Source: RGIG1995 sp045126815 (lineage in GTDB: Bacteria > Bacillota > Clostridia > Oscillospirales > CAG-272). From it: a stretch of 54,955 bases of DNA. The DNA lies in NCBI GenBank assembly GCA_045126815.1, contig JBGVPD010000042.1, positions 1 through 54,955 on the forward strand, written 5' to 3'. A program made the translations under genes and the position numbers. Below the pieces are notes generated by a model that saw only the letters and a list, made by a program, of their open reading frames with translations, was not told the origin of the DNA and ran no database searches. Positions within the stretch are counted from its first letter, which is position 1. The number at the start of each line of letters is the position of its first letter. Below are positions 33,847-41,912 of this stretch, piece after piece.

Positions 33847-35127
33847 TTAGCAGATCTTATCCTTGCCGCCCATATACATACGAAGGGGTTCGGGAATTGA
33901 AATACTTCCGTCTGCCTGAAGGTTGTTTTCCAAGAAAGCAATAAGCATTCTGGGAGGAGCAACAACAGTGTTGTTAAGTGTGTGGGGGAAGTAATTATCC
34001 TTTTCTTTTCTTCTGATTCTGATACCCAATCTTCTTGCCTGAGCATCACCGAGGTTCGAACAGCTTCCAACTTCAAAATATTTCTGCTGACGGGGTGACC
34101 ACGCCTCAACGTCAATACTCTTAACCTTAAGGTCAGCTAAATCTCCCGAACAACATTCAAGAGTTCTTACGGGAATATCAAGGCTTCTGAAGAATTCAAC
34201 GGTATATGTGTACATCTTTTCAAACCATTCCATGCTCTCTTCAGGTTTGCAGATTACAACCATTTCCTGTTTTTCAAACTGGTGAATTCTGTATACGCCT
34301 CTTTCTTCTATACCGTGAGCTCCAACCTCTTTTCTGAAGCAGGGAGAATAACTCGTCATGGTCTTGGGAAGTTCAGCTTCATCTGTGATCGTGTTGATAA
34401 ACTTACCTACCATTGAGTGTTCACTCGTACCTATAAGGTAAAGGTCCTCGCCCTCGATCTTGTACATCATATTTTCCATTTCGGAAAAACTCATAACACC
34501 CGTTACAACATCACTTCTGATCATAAAGGGAGGAATATAATAAGTAAATCCCTTGTCGATCATAAAGTCACGCGCGTATGATATGATTGCAGAGTGAAGT
34601 CTTGCTATATCTCCGCACAGATAGTAGAAACCGTTACCGCTCGTTCTTCTCGCGCTGTCAAGGTCAATACCGTTAAGTCTTTCCATAATATCAACGTGAT
34701 AAGGAACTTCAAATTCGGGAACAACAGGGTCACCAAAACGCATTACTTCAACGTTTTCAGAATCATCTTTTCCTATCGGTACTGAATCGTCTATAATGTT
34801 CGGTATAACCATCATACGATTCTTTACTTCATTTTCAAGCTCTTCTATCTTGTTTTCAAGTTCTAAAAGCTCGCCCGCAGCATCGCTTACCTGCTTCTTT
34901 GCAGCCTCAGCCTCGTCTCTTTTGCCCTGCGCCATAAGCTTTCCGATCTCTTTGCTGACACTGTTTCTCATAGCTCTCAAAGAGTCTCTCTTAGCCTTTG
35001 CCTCTCTGTTTTCAACGTCAAGCTTGATAACTTCGTCAACAAGCACGAGCTTTTCATCCTGAAATTTCTTCTTGATATTTTCCTTTACTATTTCCGGATT
35101 TTCTCTTAAAAATTTAATGTCTAACAT
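33847..35127 (-). CDS. serS: Seryl-tRNA synthetase
   Basis: Class II synthetase that charges tRNA-Ser (and tRNA-Sec where present). The 426 residues have the N-terminal coiled-coil arm (about 30-105), motif 2 CFRKEVGAHGIEERGVYRIHQFEKQE, the SCSNLGDAQARR region and a motif 3 of the form NNTVVAPPRMLIAFLENN instead of NGSGLAVGR, a variant that I take as typical of one bacterial SerRS clade rather than damage. Expression is controlled by a T-box leader at 35227-35425. A paralogue elsewhere cannot be excluded. Confidence 0.95.
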   Translation of the reverse strand: MLDIKFLRENPEIVKENIKKKFQDEKLVLVDEVIKLDVENREAKAKRDSLRAMRNSVSKEIGKLMAQGKRDEAEAAKKQVSDAAGELLELENKIEELENEVKNRMMVIPNIIDDSVPIGKDDSENVEVMRFGDPVVPEFEVPYHVDIMERLNGIDLDSARRTSGNGFYYLCGDIARLHSAIISYARDFMIDKGFTYYIPPFMIRSDVVTGVMSFSEMENMMYKIEGEDLYLIGTSEHSMVGKFINTITDEAELPKTMTSYSPCFRKEVGAHGIEERGVYRIHQFEKQEMVVICKPEESMEWFEKMYTYTVEFFRSLDIPVRTLECCSGDLADLKVKSIDVEAWSPRQQKYFEVGSCSNLGDAQARRLGIRIRRKEKDNYFPHTLNNTVVAPPRMLIAFLENNLQADGSISIPEPLRMYMGGKDKIC

Positions 35128-35165
35128 TTATATGATCCTCCATTCTTTTTTACGAAAACAAAAAA

Positions 35166-35241
35166 AGCATTCCGTATCCCTCAAAATCAAAACAAAGCCA
35201 TAAAGCCAAAAAGCCTTAAGACTCATAAGGGACGGAAAGCT
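35166..35241 (-). terminator. T-box-controlled terminator of serS
   Basis: On the minus strand AGCTTTCCGTCCCTT (35227-35241) pairs with GAGGGATACGGAATGCT (35166-35182) and is followed by a run of seven U residues. Its 5' arm overlaps the antiterminator sequence, as required for T-box switching. Confidence 0.88.
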
Positions 35242-35425
35242 CCGCGGTACCACCCGTATTGCGTTTTAATAAACGCCTCTCTTGAAACATTTACTGTTTC
35301 CGCGCTGTAAAGGGCGCCCCCTCCGATGCTCATCACACCGGCAGACTCTGAAAACGGAAAACACCCGCTAAATCTTATCAGTTCGCACCAACCACCGACT
35401 CTCTGCATATAGACCTTACGGATAT
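35227..35425 (-). promoter_or_regulatory. T-box riboswitch of serS
   Basis: The T-box core ACGGGTGGTACCGCGG is at 35243-35258 on the minus strand, and Stem I has GCAGAGAGTCGGTGGTTGGTGCGAA with its closing GAGTCTGC. In the lower 3' strand of Stem I a TCC (35356-35358) is a good candidate serine specifier. Uncharged tRNA-Ser would pair with both and prevent termination. Confidence 0.94.
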
Positions 35426-35469
35426 ATTTTTTTCATCAAACGTCTGAAATATATAATTAATTTTTATAA

Positions 35470-35874
35470 TTACTTTCTTGCATACTTGGGGTTAACTATC
35501 TGTCTCCAATCGAGATCCCCTCTGTCAAGCGCACGAACCAAAACCTCTGCTGTTGCGATATTGGTTGCCAACGGAACGTTATGAATATCACACAATCTTA
35601 CAAGGTTGTTGTCATTTTCAAAGTTGTAATCGGAATCTCTGAAGAACAAAAGCAAGTCGATCTCATCGTAGGATATACGCGATGCTACCTGTTCAGCTCC
35701 GCCCTGCTGTCCCGTGAGAAGACATTCGATCTCAAGTCCCGTTGCTTCGGAAATATATTTTCCCGTCGTACCCGTTGCAAAAAGATCGTGTTTGCTCAAT
35801 ATGCCACAGTACGCTATACAAAACTGAGCCATTAATTCCTTTTTCTTTTCCCCTGCAATAATTGCTATTTGCAT
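35470..35874 (-). CDS. Methylglyoxal-synthase-like protein, active site degenerate
   Basis: MGS-fold protein of 134 residues, close in length and overall pattern to bacterial methylglyoxal synthase (MgsA), which converts dihydroxyacetone phosphate to methylglyoxal. It shares LMAQFCIAYCGILSKHDLFATGTTGK, EATGLEIECLLTGQ and the C-terminal NVPLATNIATAEVLVRALDRGDLDW. But the catalytic base region GGDQQ reads GGAEQ (Ala60), His19 of E. coli is Gly8, and the loop with His98/Asp101 is shorter and lacks the PHxPD pattern; only Asp80 (Asp91) remains. The protein is probably not a normal MgsA. AAGGAGG precedes the start; the MinD-like gene lies 50 nt upstream. Confidence 0.75.
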   Translation of the reverse strand: MQIAIIAGEKKKELMAQFCIAYCGILSKHDLFATGTTGKYISEATGLEIECLLTGQQGGAEQVASRISYDEIDLLLFFRDSDYNFENDNNLVRLCDIHNVPLATNIATAEVLVRALDRGDLDWRQIVNPKYARK

Positions 35875-35924
35875 TTTTTCCTCCTTACAGTTCTCCTAAA
35901 GGTTAACCCTTAATGTCGAATAAC

Positions 35925-36710
35925 TCAATTATTCAACAATTTTCTTCTGTTTATACTCTTAAAGCCCGTAAACAAAGGAACGTTCTTCCCCTCTGTTCTT
36001 TTGCATATATTGCTGAACGCCTTGGCTATATTACATTCCTTAACGGTATCTATCATTTCACCGTTATCCTGCATCAATACAAGACGTGCATCATAGGGCA
36101 CTATACCGATAAGCTTTAAGTTCGTCTTATCTATTATATCCACGACAGTAGGTTTTTTATCACTAAAACGGCCTGTCGTATCAAACAAATTTATTATGAG
36201 TTTTCTGTCGCCCACTCCAAGCTCTTCAAGTTCTTTTCCCGTGCATTCCGCCGCTCTTATCGATGGGAAAGAATGTGTTGCAACGATATACGCCATATCA
36301 CTGCAATATGCCGCCGCTGAAAACTCTTGCCCCGAGCTTCCCGGTGTATCAAGAACTATGTAATCCAAAGAAAATTCTTCCTTTGCCTCTTCGATCAAAG
36401 ATGCAAACTTCTCTTTATCCACCCCTTCTTGATAGTTAAAAGGTGCAGGTAAAAACATCAAATTACCTTCGCGGGCATCGTATATCACAGCCTTCTTAAT
36501 ATCCACCTTACCGGACAAAACGTCTCCCGCATCATAAACGATCTCATTCTCAAGCCCCAAAAGTATATCAAGACTTCTCATTCTGAAATCGCAATCGCAA
36601 AGCAACGTTCTTTTTCCTCCTACGGCAAGTCGGAGCGCAAGATTAGCCGCTACGGTGGATTTTCCGACACCGCCTTTAAACGATGTAACCATCACAACCT
36701 TACACGACAT
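35925..36710 (-). CDS. MinD/ParA-family P-loop ATPase (orphan MinD-like)
   Basis: Deviant Walker A ATPase of the MinD/ParA group, 261 residues. KGGVGKST spans residues 12-19 with both signature lysines, CDCDFRMRSLDILLGLENE matches the MinD switch region and VLDTPGSSG the switch II region. MinD places the division site through MinC, whose gene (and minE/divIVA) is not nearby. The C-terminus (FKSINRRKLLNN) is only weakly like the MinD membrane-targeting helix, so membrane binding is uncertain. GGAGGTGG precedes the ATG at 36710; the longer open frame is not family sequence. Transcribed from 36758-36787, probably together with the MGS-like gene. Confidence 0.82.
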   Translation of the reverse strand: MSCKVVMVTSFKGGVGKSTVAANLALRLAVGGKRTLLCDCDFRMRSLDILLGLENEIVYDAGDVLSGKVDIKKAVIYDAREGNLMFLPAPFNYQEGVDKEKFASLIEEAKEEFSLDYIVLDTPGSSGQEFSAAAYCSDMAYIVATHSFPSIRAAECTGKELEELGVGDRKLIINLFDTTGRFSDKKPTVVDIIDKTNLKLIGIVPYDARLVLMQDNGEMIDTVKECNIAKAFSNICKRTEGKNVPLFTGFKSINRRKLLNN

Positions 36711-36757
36711 ATACTCCACCTCCCGCCATAGCATAAAAAGAAAGCTATACTGCGTTA

Positions 36758-36787
36758 ATTATATCACAAAAACAAACACTTTGTCAA
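36758..36787 (-). promoter_or_regulatory. Sigma-A promoter of the MinD-like gene
   Basis: Minus strand TTGACA, 18-bp spacer, TATAAT with TG extended -10. A small ATAGC...GCTAT hairpin lies in the leader (36728-36748). Confidence 0.85.
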
Positions 36788-36827
36788 TATAATTATAATC
36801 ATTTTCCATCATTACCGACAGCACAAC

Positions 36828-36862
36828 AAAAAGGAGAGTTCAACCTCAAAACTCCCCTTTTA
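36828..36862 (-). terminator. Intrinsic terminator of proB-proA-nth
   Basis: On the minus strand AAAGGGGAGTT pairs with AACTCTCCTTT (one G-U pair) across a 9-nt loop, followed by five U residues. Confidence 0.88.
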
Positions 36863-36869
36863 TTTTCTG

Positions 36870-37526
36870 TTATTTATTCTGTTTTCCGTAAGCATCGCAA
36901 ACGTCGGAAAGAAAACACTCGCTACACTTCGGTGAACGTGCCGTACAAACGTCTCTGCCGAACTGAACTATTCTGTGACAAAAATCCGACTGTTCTTCTT
37001 CGCGAACATATTTTTTCAAAGTCTTCTCAACCTTAAAAGGATTTTTTTCATCCTGTTCCGTAAATCCCAATCTGCCCGATATCCTTATACAATGGGTATC
37101 TGCAACGATAGCAGGTTTACCGTATATATCCCCTATAATCAAATTGGCGATCTTTCTTCCAACTCCCGGAAGAAGCAACAGATCCTCCATATTATCGGGA
37201 ACTTCCCCTGAAAACTTTTCTAAAAGCATCTTACACGAAGCTTTTATTTCCTTAGCTTTCATTCTGTAAAGTCCACACGGCTTGATTATATTTTCAAGCG
37301 TTTCCACATCACAGTCAGCCATATCCTTAACGGTGGGAAAAGCTTCAAAAAGCGGTTTTGCAACAATATTAACTCTCTTATCCGTACACTGCGCAGAAAG
37401 CCTTGCCAACACAAGCAGTTTCCAAGCTTCGTTCTGATACTCTAAAGCACATTCCGACGAATACTTTTCTTTTAATCTATCCGTAACCGTATATGCTTTT
37501 TTTGTGAGTCTTTCATCTAACGTCAT
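36870..37526 (-). CDS. nth: Endonuclease III
   Basis: DNA glycosylase/AP lyase that removes oxidised pyrimidines in base-excision repair. The 218 residues contain the helix-hairpin-helix LLPGVGRKIANLI with the catalytic Lys, the catalytic Asp in VADTHCIR, and a [4Fe-4S] site at the C-terminus with cysteines in the spacing C-x6-C-x2-C-x5-C (DVCTARSPKCSECFLSDVC). Complete. Its ATG overlaps the proA stop codon by 4 bp, so it is translationally coupled to the proline genes although functionally unrelated to them. Confidence 0.96.
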   Translation of the reverse strand: MTLDERLTKKAYTVTDRLKEKYSSECALEYQNEAWKLLVLARLSAQCTDKRVNIVAKPLFEAFPTVKDMADCDVETLENIIKPCGLYRMKAKEIKASCKMLLEKFSGEVPDNMEDLLLLPGVGRKIANLIIGDIYGKPAIVADTHCIRISGRLGFTEQDEKNPFKVEKTLKKYVREEEQSDFCHRIVQFGRDVCTARSPKCSECFLSDVCDAYGKQNK

Positions 37527-38785
37527 CTTATCTGACCGTTACCCGAAATAATATATTTAACCGTTGTCAAAGCATCAAGTCCCATAGGTCCTCTTGCGTG
37601 AAGTTTCTGTGTTGATATACCTATTTCCGCACCAAATCCGAATTCATTTCCGTCGGTAAATCTTGTCGAAGCATTTACGTATACCGCCGCCGCATCTACC
37701 GTCTTTTTGAAATACTCGGCAGTCTCTATATTATTCGTAATAATAGCCTCGCTGTGCTTGGTATTGTACTTATTAATATGCTTAACTGCCTCTTCAACGT
37801 TTTCAACAACCTTAACGGCAACTATATAATCGTCATATTCGGTCGCATAGTCTTCGTCGGTAGCGCACAATGCATCAGGTAATATTTTTCTTGTATTCTC
37901 ACAACCGCGAATCTCAAGTTCGTATTTTTCCGATTCTTTTTCAAACTTAACCAAAAACTCATCAGCCACAGCCGAATGAACAAGCAAAGTTTCAATCGCA
38001 TTACAAACGGAAGGACGTTGATTTTTAGCATTGGAAGCCACTTTTACAGCCATATCTATATCGGCGTCTTTATCAACGTAAAGATGACAGTTTCCTGCCC
38101 CCGTTTCAATAACGGGCATCTTTGCATTTTCAACTACGTTCTTTATAAGTCCTTTTCCGCCTCTTGGGATAAGCACGTCTATATATTCACGCATACTCAT
38201 AAGAACAGATGCGCCTTCACGGTCGGTATTATCGACAAGCGCCAAAGCATCGGGGCATATTCCCTCTTGCGCCATAGCCTCTTTCATAATAGAAACGAAC
38301 ACTCTGTTTGTGTTTATAGCCTCTTTTCCGCCGCGCAATATTGCAGCATTACCCGTCTTTATACAAAGAGCCGCCGCATCAACGGTAACGTTGGGACGAG
38401 CTTCAAATATAATTGCAACAACCCCAAGCGGCACTTTTATTCTTTTTATTTCGATCCCGTTCGGTCTTGTCCATACCTCGCCGCAACCGAGAACGTCTTT
38501 AAGTCCCACGAGTTCAAGCAAAGCATCACTTATACCCTTTATTCTGCTCTCGTTTAACGTAAGTCGGTCTATCATAGTCGGTATAACACCGTTTTCGGCA
38601 GCGCTTGAAACATCTATCGCATTTGCCGCTAATATTTTGTCCTTTTCTTCAAGAATTTTCTGCGCGATCTTTATAAGAACGTTATTTCTCTGAGGAAGCG
38701 AACTGTCGGCAATTGACCTTTCGGCGTTCTTTACCGATTTACACAACCCCTCTATGTATTCGTATATCTCTTTTGTGAATTCCAT
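37523..38785 (-). CDS. proA: Gamma-glutamyl phosphate reductase
   Basis: Second step of proline synthesis: NADPH-dependent reduction of gamma-glutamyl phosphate to glutamate-5-semialdehyde. The 420-residue aldehyde-dehydrogenase-fold protein has PLGVVAIIFEARPNVTVDA, LIPRGGKGLIKNV and the catalytic Cys in NQRPSVCNAIETLL; the C-terminus GPMGLDALTTVKYII is typical. Full length. It lies 18 nt after proB and overlaps nth by 4 bp. Confidence 0.96.
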   Translation of the reverse strand: MEFTKEIYEYIEGLCKSVKNAERSIADSSLPQRNNVLIKIAQKILEEKDKILAANAIDVSSAAENGVIPTMIDRLTLNESRIKGISDALLELVGLKDVLGCGEVWTRPNGIEIKRIKVPLGVVAIIFEARPNVTVDAAALCIKTGNAAILRGGKEAINTNRVFVSIMKEAMAQEGICPDALALVDNTDREGASVLMSMREYIDVLIPRGGKGLIKNVVENAKMPVIETGAGNCHLYVDKDADIDMAVKVASNAKNQRPSVCNAIETLLVHSAVADEFLVKFEKESEKYELEIRGCENTRKILPDALCATDEDYATEYDDYIVAVKVVENVEEAVKHINKYNTKHSEAIITNNIETAEYFKKTVDAAAVYVNASTRFTDGNEFGFGAEIGISTQKLHARGPMGLDALTTVKYIISGNGQIR

Positions 38786-38803
38786 AACCTTTATCCTTGA
38801 TAA

Positions 38804-39598
38804 TTATTTTGTAAAGGGCTCAAAATACGAACCGTGCTGAATTCCGTCATTCAACATTTCATAAAGTATCGAAAAATCTTCTCCGCTTACTATCATCATA
38901 GGTATTCCGTTTGAGCAGGCAATTTCTGCCGCATGGAGTTTTGACGTCATTCCGCCCGTTCCTCTTGCAGAACCTGCTCCGTCAGCGCATGAATACAATG
39001 CTTCGTCTACCTTTTCTATTCTCTTAAGCATCTTAGCATTGGGATTGGTTCTCGGATCGCTGTCGTAAAATCCGTCTGTATCACTCATGTTTATAAGCAG
39101 ATCCGCATTTGCCAATACGGATACGTATGCCGACAAAGTATCATTGTCACCAAATTTGATCTCATCAAAAGCAACGGTGTCGTTCTCGTTTACTATCGGA
39201 ATACAACCCATTTTCAAAAGAGTTGCAAAAGTATTTTCTGCATTCGTTTTTGATATCTCATTTTTTACTATATCACGGGTAAGAAGTATCTGAGCTACGG
39301 TATGACCGTAATCTCCGAAAAATCTTTCGTAGATCATCATAAGCACACCCTGACCTACCGCCGCCAACGCCTGTTTTTCTTCAACCGAAGACGGTCTTCT
39401 GTCAAGATTAAGCTTACCTATCCCCGCGCTTACAGCGCCGGACGAAACAAGTACAACTTCTCTTCCCGTATTTTTCAGATCACTCAACACTCTACACATC
39501 TTCTCCAAACGCTGAAGATTAAGCTTACCGTTTTCAAAAGTCAATGTTGAGGAACCGACTTTTATTACTATTCTTTTTGCATTTTTTACTTTTTCCAT
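38804..39598 (-). CDS. proB: Glutamate 5-kinase, short form without PUA domain
   Basis: First step of proline synthesis: ATP-dependent phosphorylation of glutamate. The 264-residue amino-acid-kinase domain is complete, with IVIKVGSSTLT at the N-terminus, LVSSGAVSAGIGKL, ENDTVAFDEIKFGDNDTLSA and GSARGTGGMTSKLHAA. The C-terminal PUA domain of the E. coli protein (367 residues) is absent, as in many Gram-positive species. Feedback inhibition may therefore differ. First gene of proB-proA-nth, from a promoter at 39672-39700. Confidence 0.95.
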   Translation of the reverse strand: MEKVKNAKRIVIKVGSSTLTFENGKLNLQRLEKMCRVLSDLKNTGREVVLVSSGAVSAGIGKLNLDRRPSSVEEKQALAAVGQGVLMMIYERFFGDYGHTVAQILLTRDIVKNEISKTNAENTFATLLKMGCIPIVNENDTVAFDEIKFGDNDTLSAYVSVLANADLLINMSDTDGFYDSDPRTNPNAKMLKRIEKVDEALYSCADGAGSARGTGGMTSKLHAAEIACSNGIPMMIVSGEDFSILYEMLNDGIQHGSYFEPFTK

Positions 39599-39671
39599 AA
39601 CGTGTATTTTCTTTCCAACAAAAATTTTTTAAAAAACCCTTTTAATCTAATGAAAAATATATTATAATGGT

Positions 39672-39700
39672 ATTATATTATAATCCATGATTTTTTTCAA
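39672..39700 (-). promoter_or_regulatory. Sigma-A promoter of proB-proA-nth
   Basis: Minus strand TTGAAA, 17-bp spacer, TATAAT. The region is very AT-rich and holds a second TATAAT-like sequence nearby; no clear T-box or other proline-sensing leader is seen. Confidence 0.72.
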
Positions 39701-39748
39701 GGGGATTTAAATAATTCTTTATATAAATGAGCAGGAGAAACAAATATT

Positions 39749-39994
39749 ATGAAAGAAAAAATAACATTAGTTGTATCGGGAGTAAGAATAACGGTAGTAA
39801 CGGACAACGATCCCGGTTATGTAAGAGGTCTTGGCAGACTTCTTGAAAAGAGGGTTAGCGACCTTGTCATTTCGTCTACATCATGTTCAAAAAGCGAGGC
39901 TCTTTTACTGTGCGCTTTGGACTACCTCGACGAAAGAAATAAACTTTTAGAAGAAAACGAAAAATTAAAAAAACAGCTTGAAGAATTAAAATAA
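39749..39994 (+). CDS. zapA: Cell division protein ZapA
   Basis: ZapA bundles FtsZ protofilaments at the division site. The 81 residues have the beta-hairpin start KEKITLVVSGVRITVVTDNDPGYV, then the helical part and a C-terminal coiled coil (NKLLEENEKLKKQLEELK). The length fits the Gram-positive form. AGGAGA precedes the ATG. It opens the block zapA, DUF4321, maf, mreB, mreC, mreD, PBP2, all in the same direction with short gaps, which ties division to elongation genes. I see no clean -35 on the plus strand in the AT-rich upstream gap. Confidence 0.88.
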   Translation: MKEKITLVVSGVRITVVTDNDPGYVRGLGRLLEKRVSDLVISSTSCSKSEALLLCALDYLDERNKLLEENEKLKKQLEELK

Positions 39995-40020
39995 AAGTGT
40001 AAAGATTGGGTATCGACATT

Positions 40021-40278
40021 ATGATGAAATTTATTAAATACACAGGTTTTCCCGTACTTTGCGGAATTGTAATCGGTATGATGACTGCAGAATTCACAAA
40101 AGGAATAGCCGCTTTAAAATGGCTTTCTTACGGACTGAATTTCGGAATGACGTCTCCGCTTATCTTAGACTTAAAGCTTATCAACCTAACTTTCGGCATA
40201 AGCGTAAGTTTGAACGTTGCAACTATTTTTGCTATCACCCTTTCGCTTATAGTTGCAAAATATATCTACAAAAGATAA
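40021..40278 (+). CDS. DUF4321-type small membrane protein
   Basis: An 85-residue protein with about three hydrophobic segments (residues 7-24, 32-46, 60-80). The pattern YGLNFGMTSPLILDLKLINLTFGIS matches small DUF4321 proteins that sit beside maf in Clostridia; their function is unknown. The start is uncertain: two consecutive ATGs at 40021 and 40024 without a strong ribosome-binding site. The gene lies 26 nt after zapA and 10 nt before maf. Confidence 0.75.
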   Translation: MMKFIKYTGFPVLCGIVIGMMTAEFTKGIAALKWLSYGLNFGMTSPLILDLKLINLTFGISVSLNVATIFAITLSLIVAKYIYKR

Positions 40279-40288
40279 GGAAAACACA

Positions 40289-40873
40289 ATGAAGATAGTA
40301 TTGGCATCAAAATCTCCCAGAAGACAAAAGATGTTTAACGAACTGGGAATAAAATATTCTCTTTGGCTTGGCGATACCGACGAAAACGTTAACAAAGAAT
40401 ACAAACCCCATACACTTGTAAAGCTTTTGGCAAAAAGAAAAGCTATGGAAGCTTACAAAAATATAAATGCTGACGATACTCTTATAATATCGGCAGATAC
40501 GGTAGTTGCTCTTAACGATAAAATTTTGGGCAAACCGAAAGATTACGAAGATGCCAAAATAATGCTGAAAAGCATGAGCGGAACGAATCACGCGGTATAT
40601 TCGGGAATTGCCGCTATTTTTAACGGAAAAGTCGTTTCGGCATATCAAAAAACACAAATTAAATTCAGAGATATTACAGATAAAGAAATCGACAGATATC
40701 TGTCAACCGGAGAATACAAGGACAAAGCAGGTTCATACGGCATTCAGGAAAAAGGCTCGTATTTCGTAGAGAAAATAACGGGCGATCTGAATAACGTCGT
40801 AGGACTTCCCGTTCTTTTGCTTCGTAATACTGTTCTTCGGGAATTTAACATCGACTTATTCAATTTAGATTAA
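40289..40873 (+). CDS. maf: Maf-family nucleotide pyrophosphatase
   Basis: Maf proteins hydrolyse non-canonical or modified nucleoside triphosphates (for example dTTP/UTP-type substrates) and were named for effects on septum formation. The 194 residues show LASKSPRRQKMFNELGI at the N-terminus, the acidic region TDENVN, the catalytic ISADTVV and ILGKPKDYEDAKIMLKSMSG. The ATG at 40289 follows AAGGA; the open frame extends upstream into the DUF4321 gene but without family sequence. It sits directly before mreB, as in many Firmicutes. Confidence 0.93.
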   Translation: MKIVLASKSPRRQKMFNELGIKYSLWLGDTDENVNKEYKPHTLVKLLAKRKAMEAYKNINADDTLIISADTVVALNDKILGKPKDYEDAKIMLKSMSGTNHAVYSGIAAIFNGKVVSAYQKTQIKFRDITDKEIDRYLSTGEYKDKAGSYGIQEKGSYFVEKITGDLNNVVGLPVLLLRNTVLREFNIDLFNLD

Positions 40874-40891
40874 GATAAAAGAGGTGGCAAC

Positions 40892-41890
40892 GTGGCAAAA
40901 ATTATCGGTGTTGATCTAGGCACATCAAATACGTACATATACAGAAAAGGCAGAGGGATAGTTATAAGAGAACCCTCCATAATTGCTATAGACGAAGAAA
41001 AAAGCAAGGTTATATCCTTTGGCGAAGACGCTTACGAAATGTTAGGACGCGAACCTTTGAATACGACCGTTTACCGTCCCATAAAAGACGGCGTTATCGC
41101 AGAATTCGATATTACGGTCGCTATGCTTCACGGATTTATAATGAGAAGCGCAGGTAAAGGCAGTCTTAACCGCCCCAACGTTGTTTTGACCGTCTCTCAC
41201 GGAATAACTGAAGTTGAAAAAAGAGCTCTCGAAGAGGCGATTACAGAAGCCGGAGCAAGAAGCGTTGCTATAATCCCGTCTCCCTTTGCAGCGGCTTTAG
41301 GCGCAGGACTTCCCATTGAAGAGCCAAGAGGTAATATGATAGTAAATATCGGCGGCGGAACTACCGATGTTGCAGTAATGAGCCTTGGCGGAATAGTACA
41401 TGCCGACTCTGTAAGAGTAGGCGGAGACGAGATCGACGAAGCTATAATGTCCTACCTGAAAAGAAAATACAATCTCATTATTACCATAACCGATGCAGAA
41501 AAAATAAAACGCGAGATTGGTACGGTCAACCCCGACGCCGAAGAAAAATCTCTTGACGTAAACGGAAAAGATGCCCTTACCGGTCTTCCGGCTACGTTTA
41601 AAATAAAAAACACCGAACTAAAAGAACCCATTGAAGAACAGCTTTCACACATCGTTTACTGCATAAAATCTACTCTCGAGAAGCTTCACCCGGAATTGTC
41701 GGCAGACATTCACGATTACGGTATGACTCTGTCGGGCGGAGGAGCTCTGCTTGACGGAATAAAAGAATACTTCACAAAACTGTTCGGCTTCGATGTTAAC
41801 GTAGCGGAAAACGCTCTCGACTGCTGTGTTGAAGGTATACAAAAAGTAATCGACCTATTCCCCGAAATAGTTATATTTAACGAAAAGTAA
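40892..41890 (+). CDS. mreB: MreB-family protein in the mreBCD operon, active-site Glu and Asp replaced
   Basis: Rod-shape actin of the elongation machinery, 332 residues, GTG start with a GAGGTGG site. Phosphate loop 1 (IGVDLGTSN, 5-13) and the adenosine motif LSGGGALLDGI are kept, but the catalytic-glutamate loop reads AIIPSPFAAALGAGL with Ser130 at the usual Glu, and phosphate loop 2 reads MIVNIGGGTTD with Asn152 for Asp. The paralogue at 20012-21043 aligns without a gap over this region and has Glu130 and Asp152. The protein may bind but not hydrolyse ATP. It is followed by mreC, mreD and a PBP2, the standard elongasome operon. Confidence 0.93.
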   Translation: MAKIIGVDLGTSNTYIYRKGRGIVIREPSIIAIDEEKSKVISFGEDAYEMLGREPLNTTVYRPIKDGVIAEFDITVAMLHGFIMRSAGKGSLNRPNVVLTVSHGITEVEKRALEEAITEAGARSVAIIPSPFAAALGAGLPIEEPRGNMIVNIGGGTTDVAVMSLGGIVHADSVRVGGDEIDEAIMSYLKRKYNLIITITDAEKIKREIGTVNPDAEEKSLDVNGKDALTGLPATFKIKNTELKEPIEEQLSHIVYCIKSTLEKLHPELSADIHDYGMTLSGGGALLDGIKEYFTKLFGFDVNVAENALDCCVEGIQKVIDLFPEIVIFNEK

Positions 41891-41912
41891 TTCATTTAGG
41901 AGAAAATATAAA

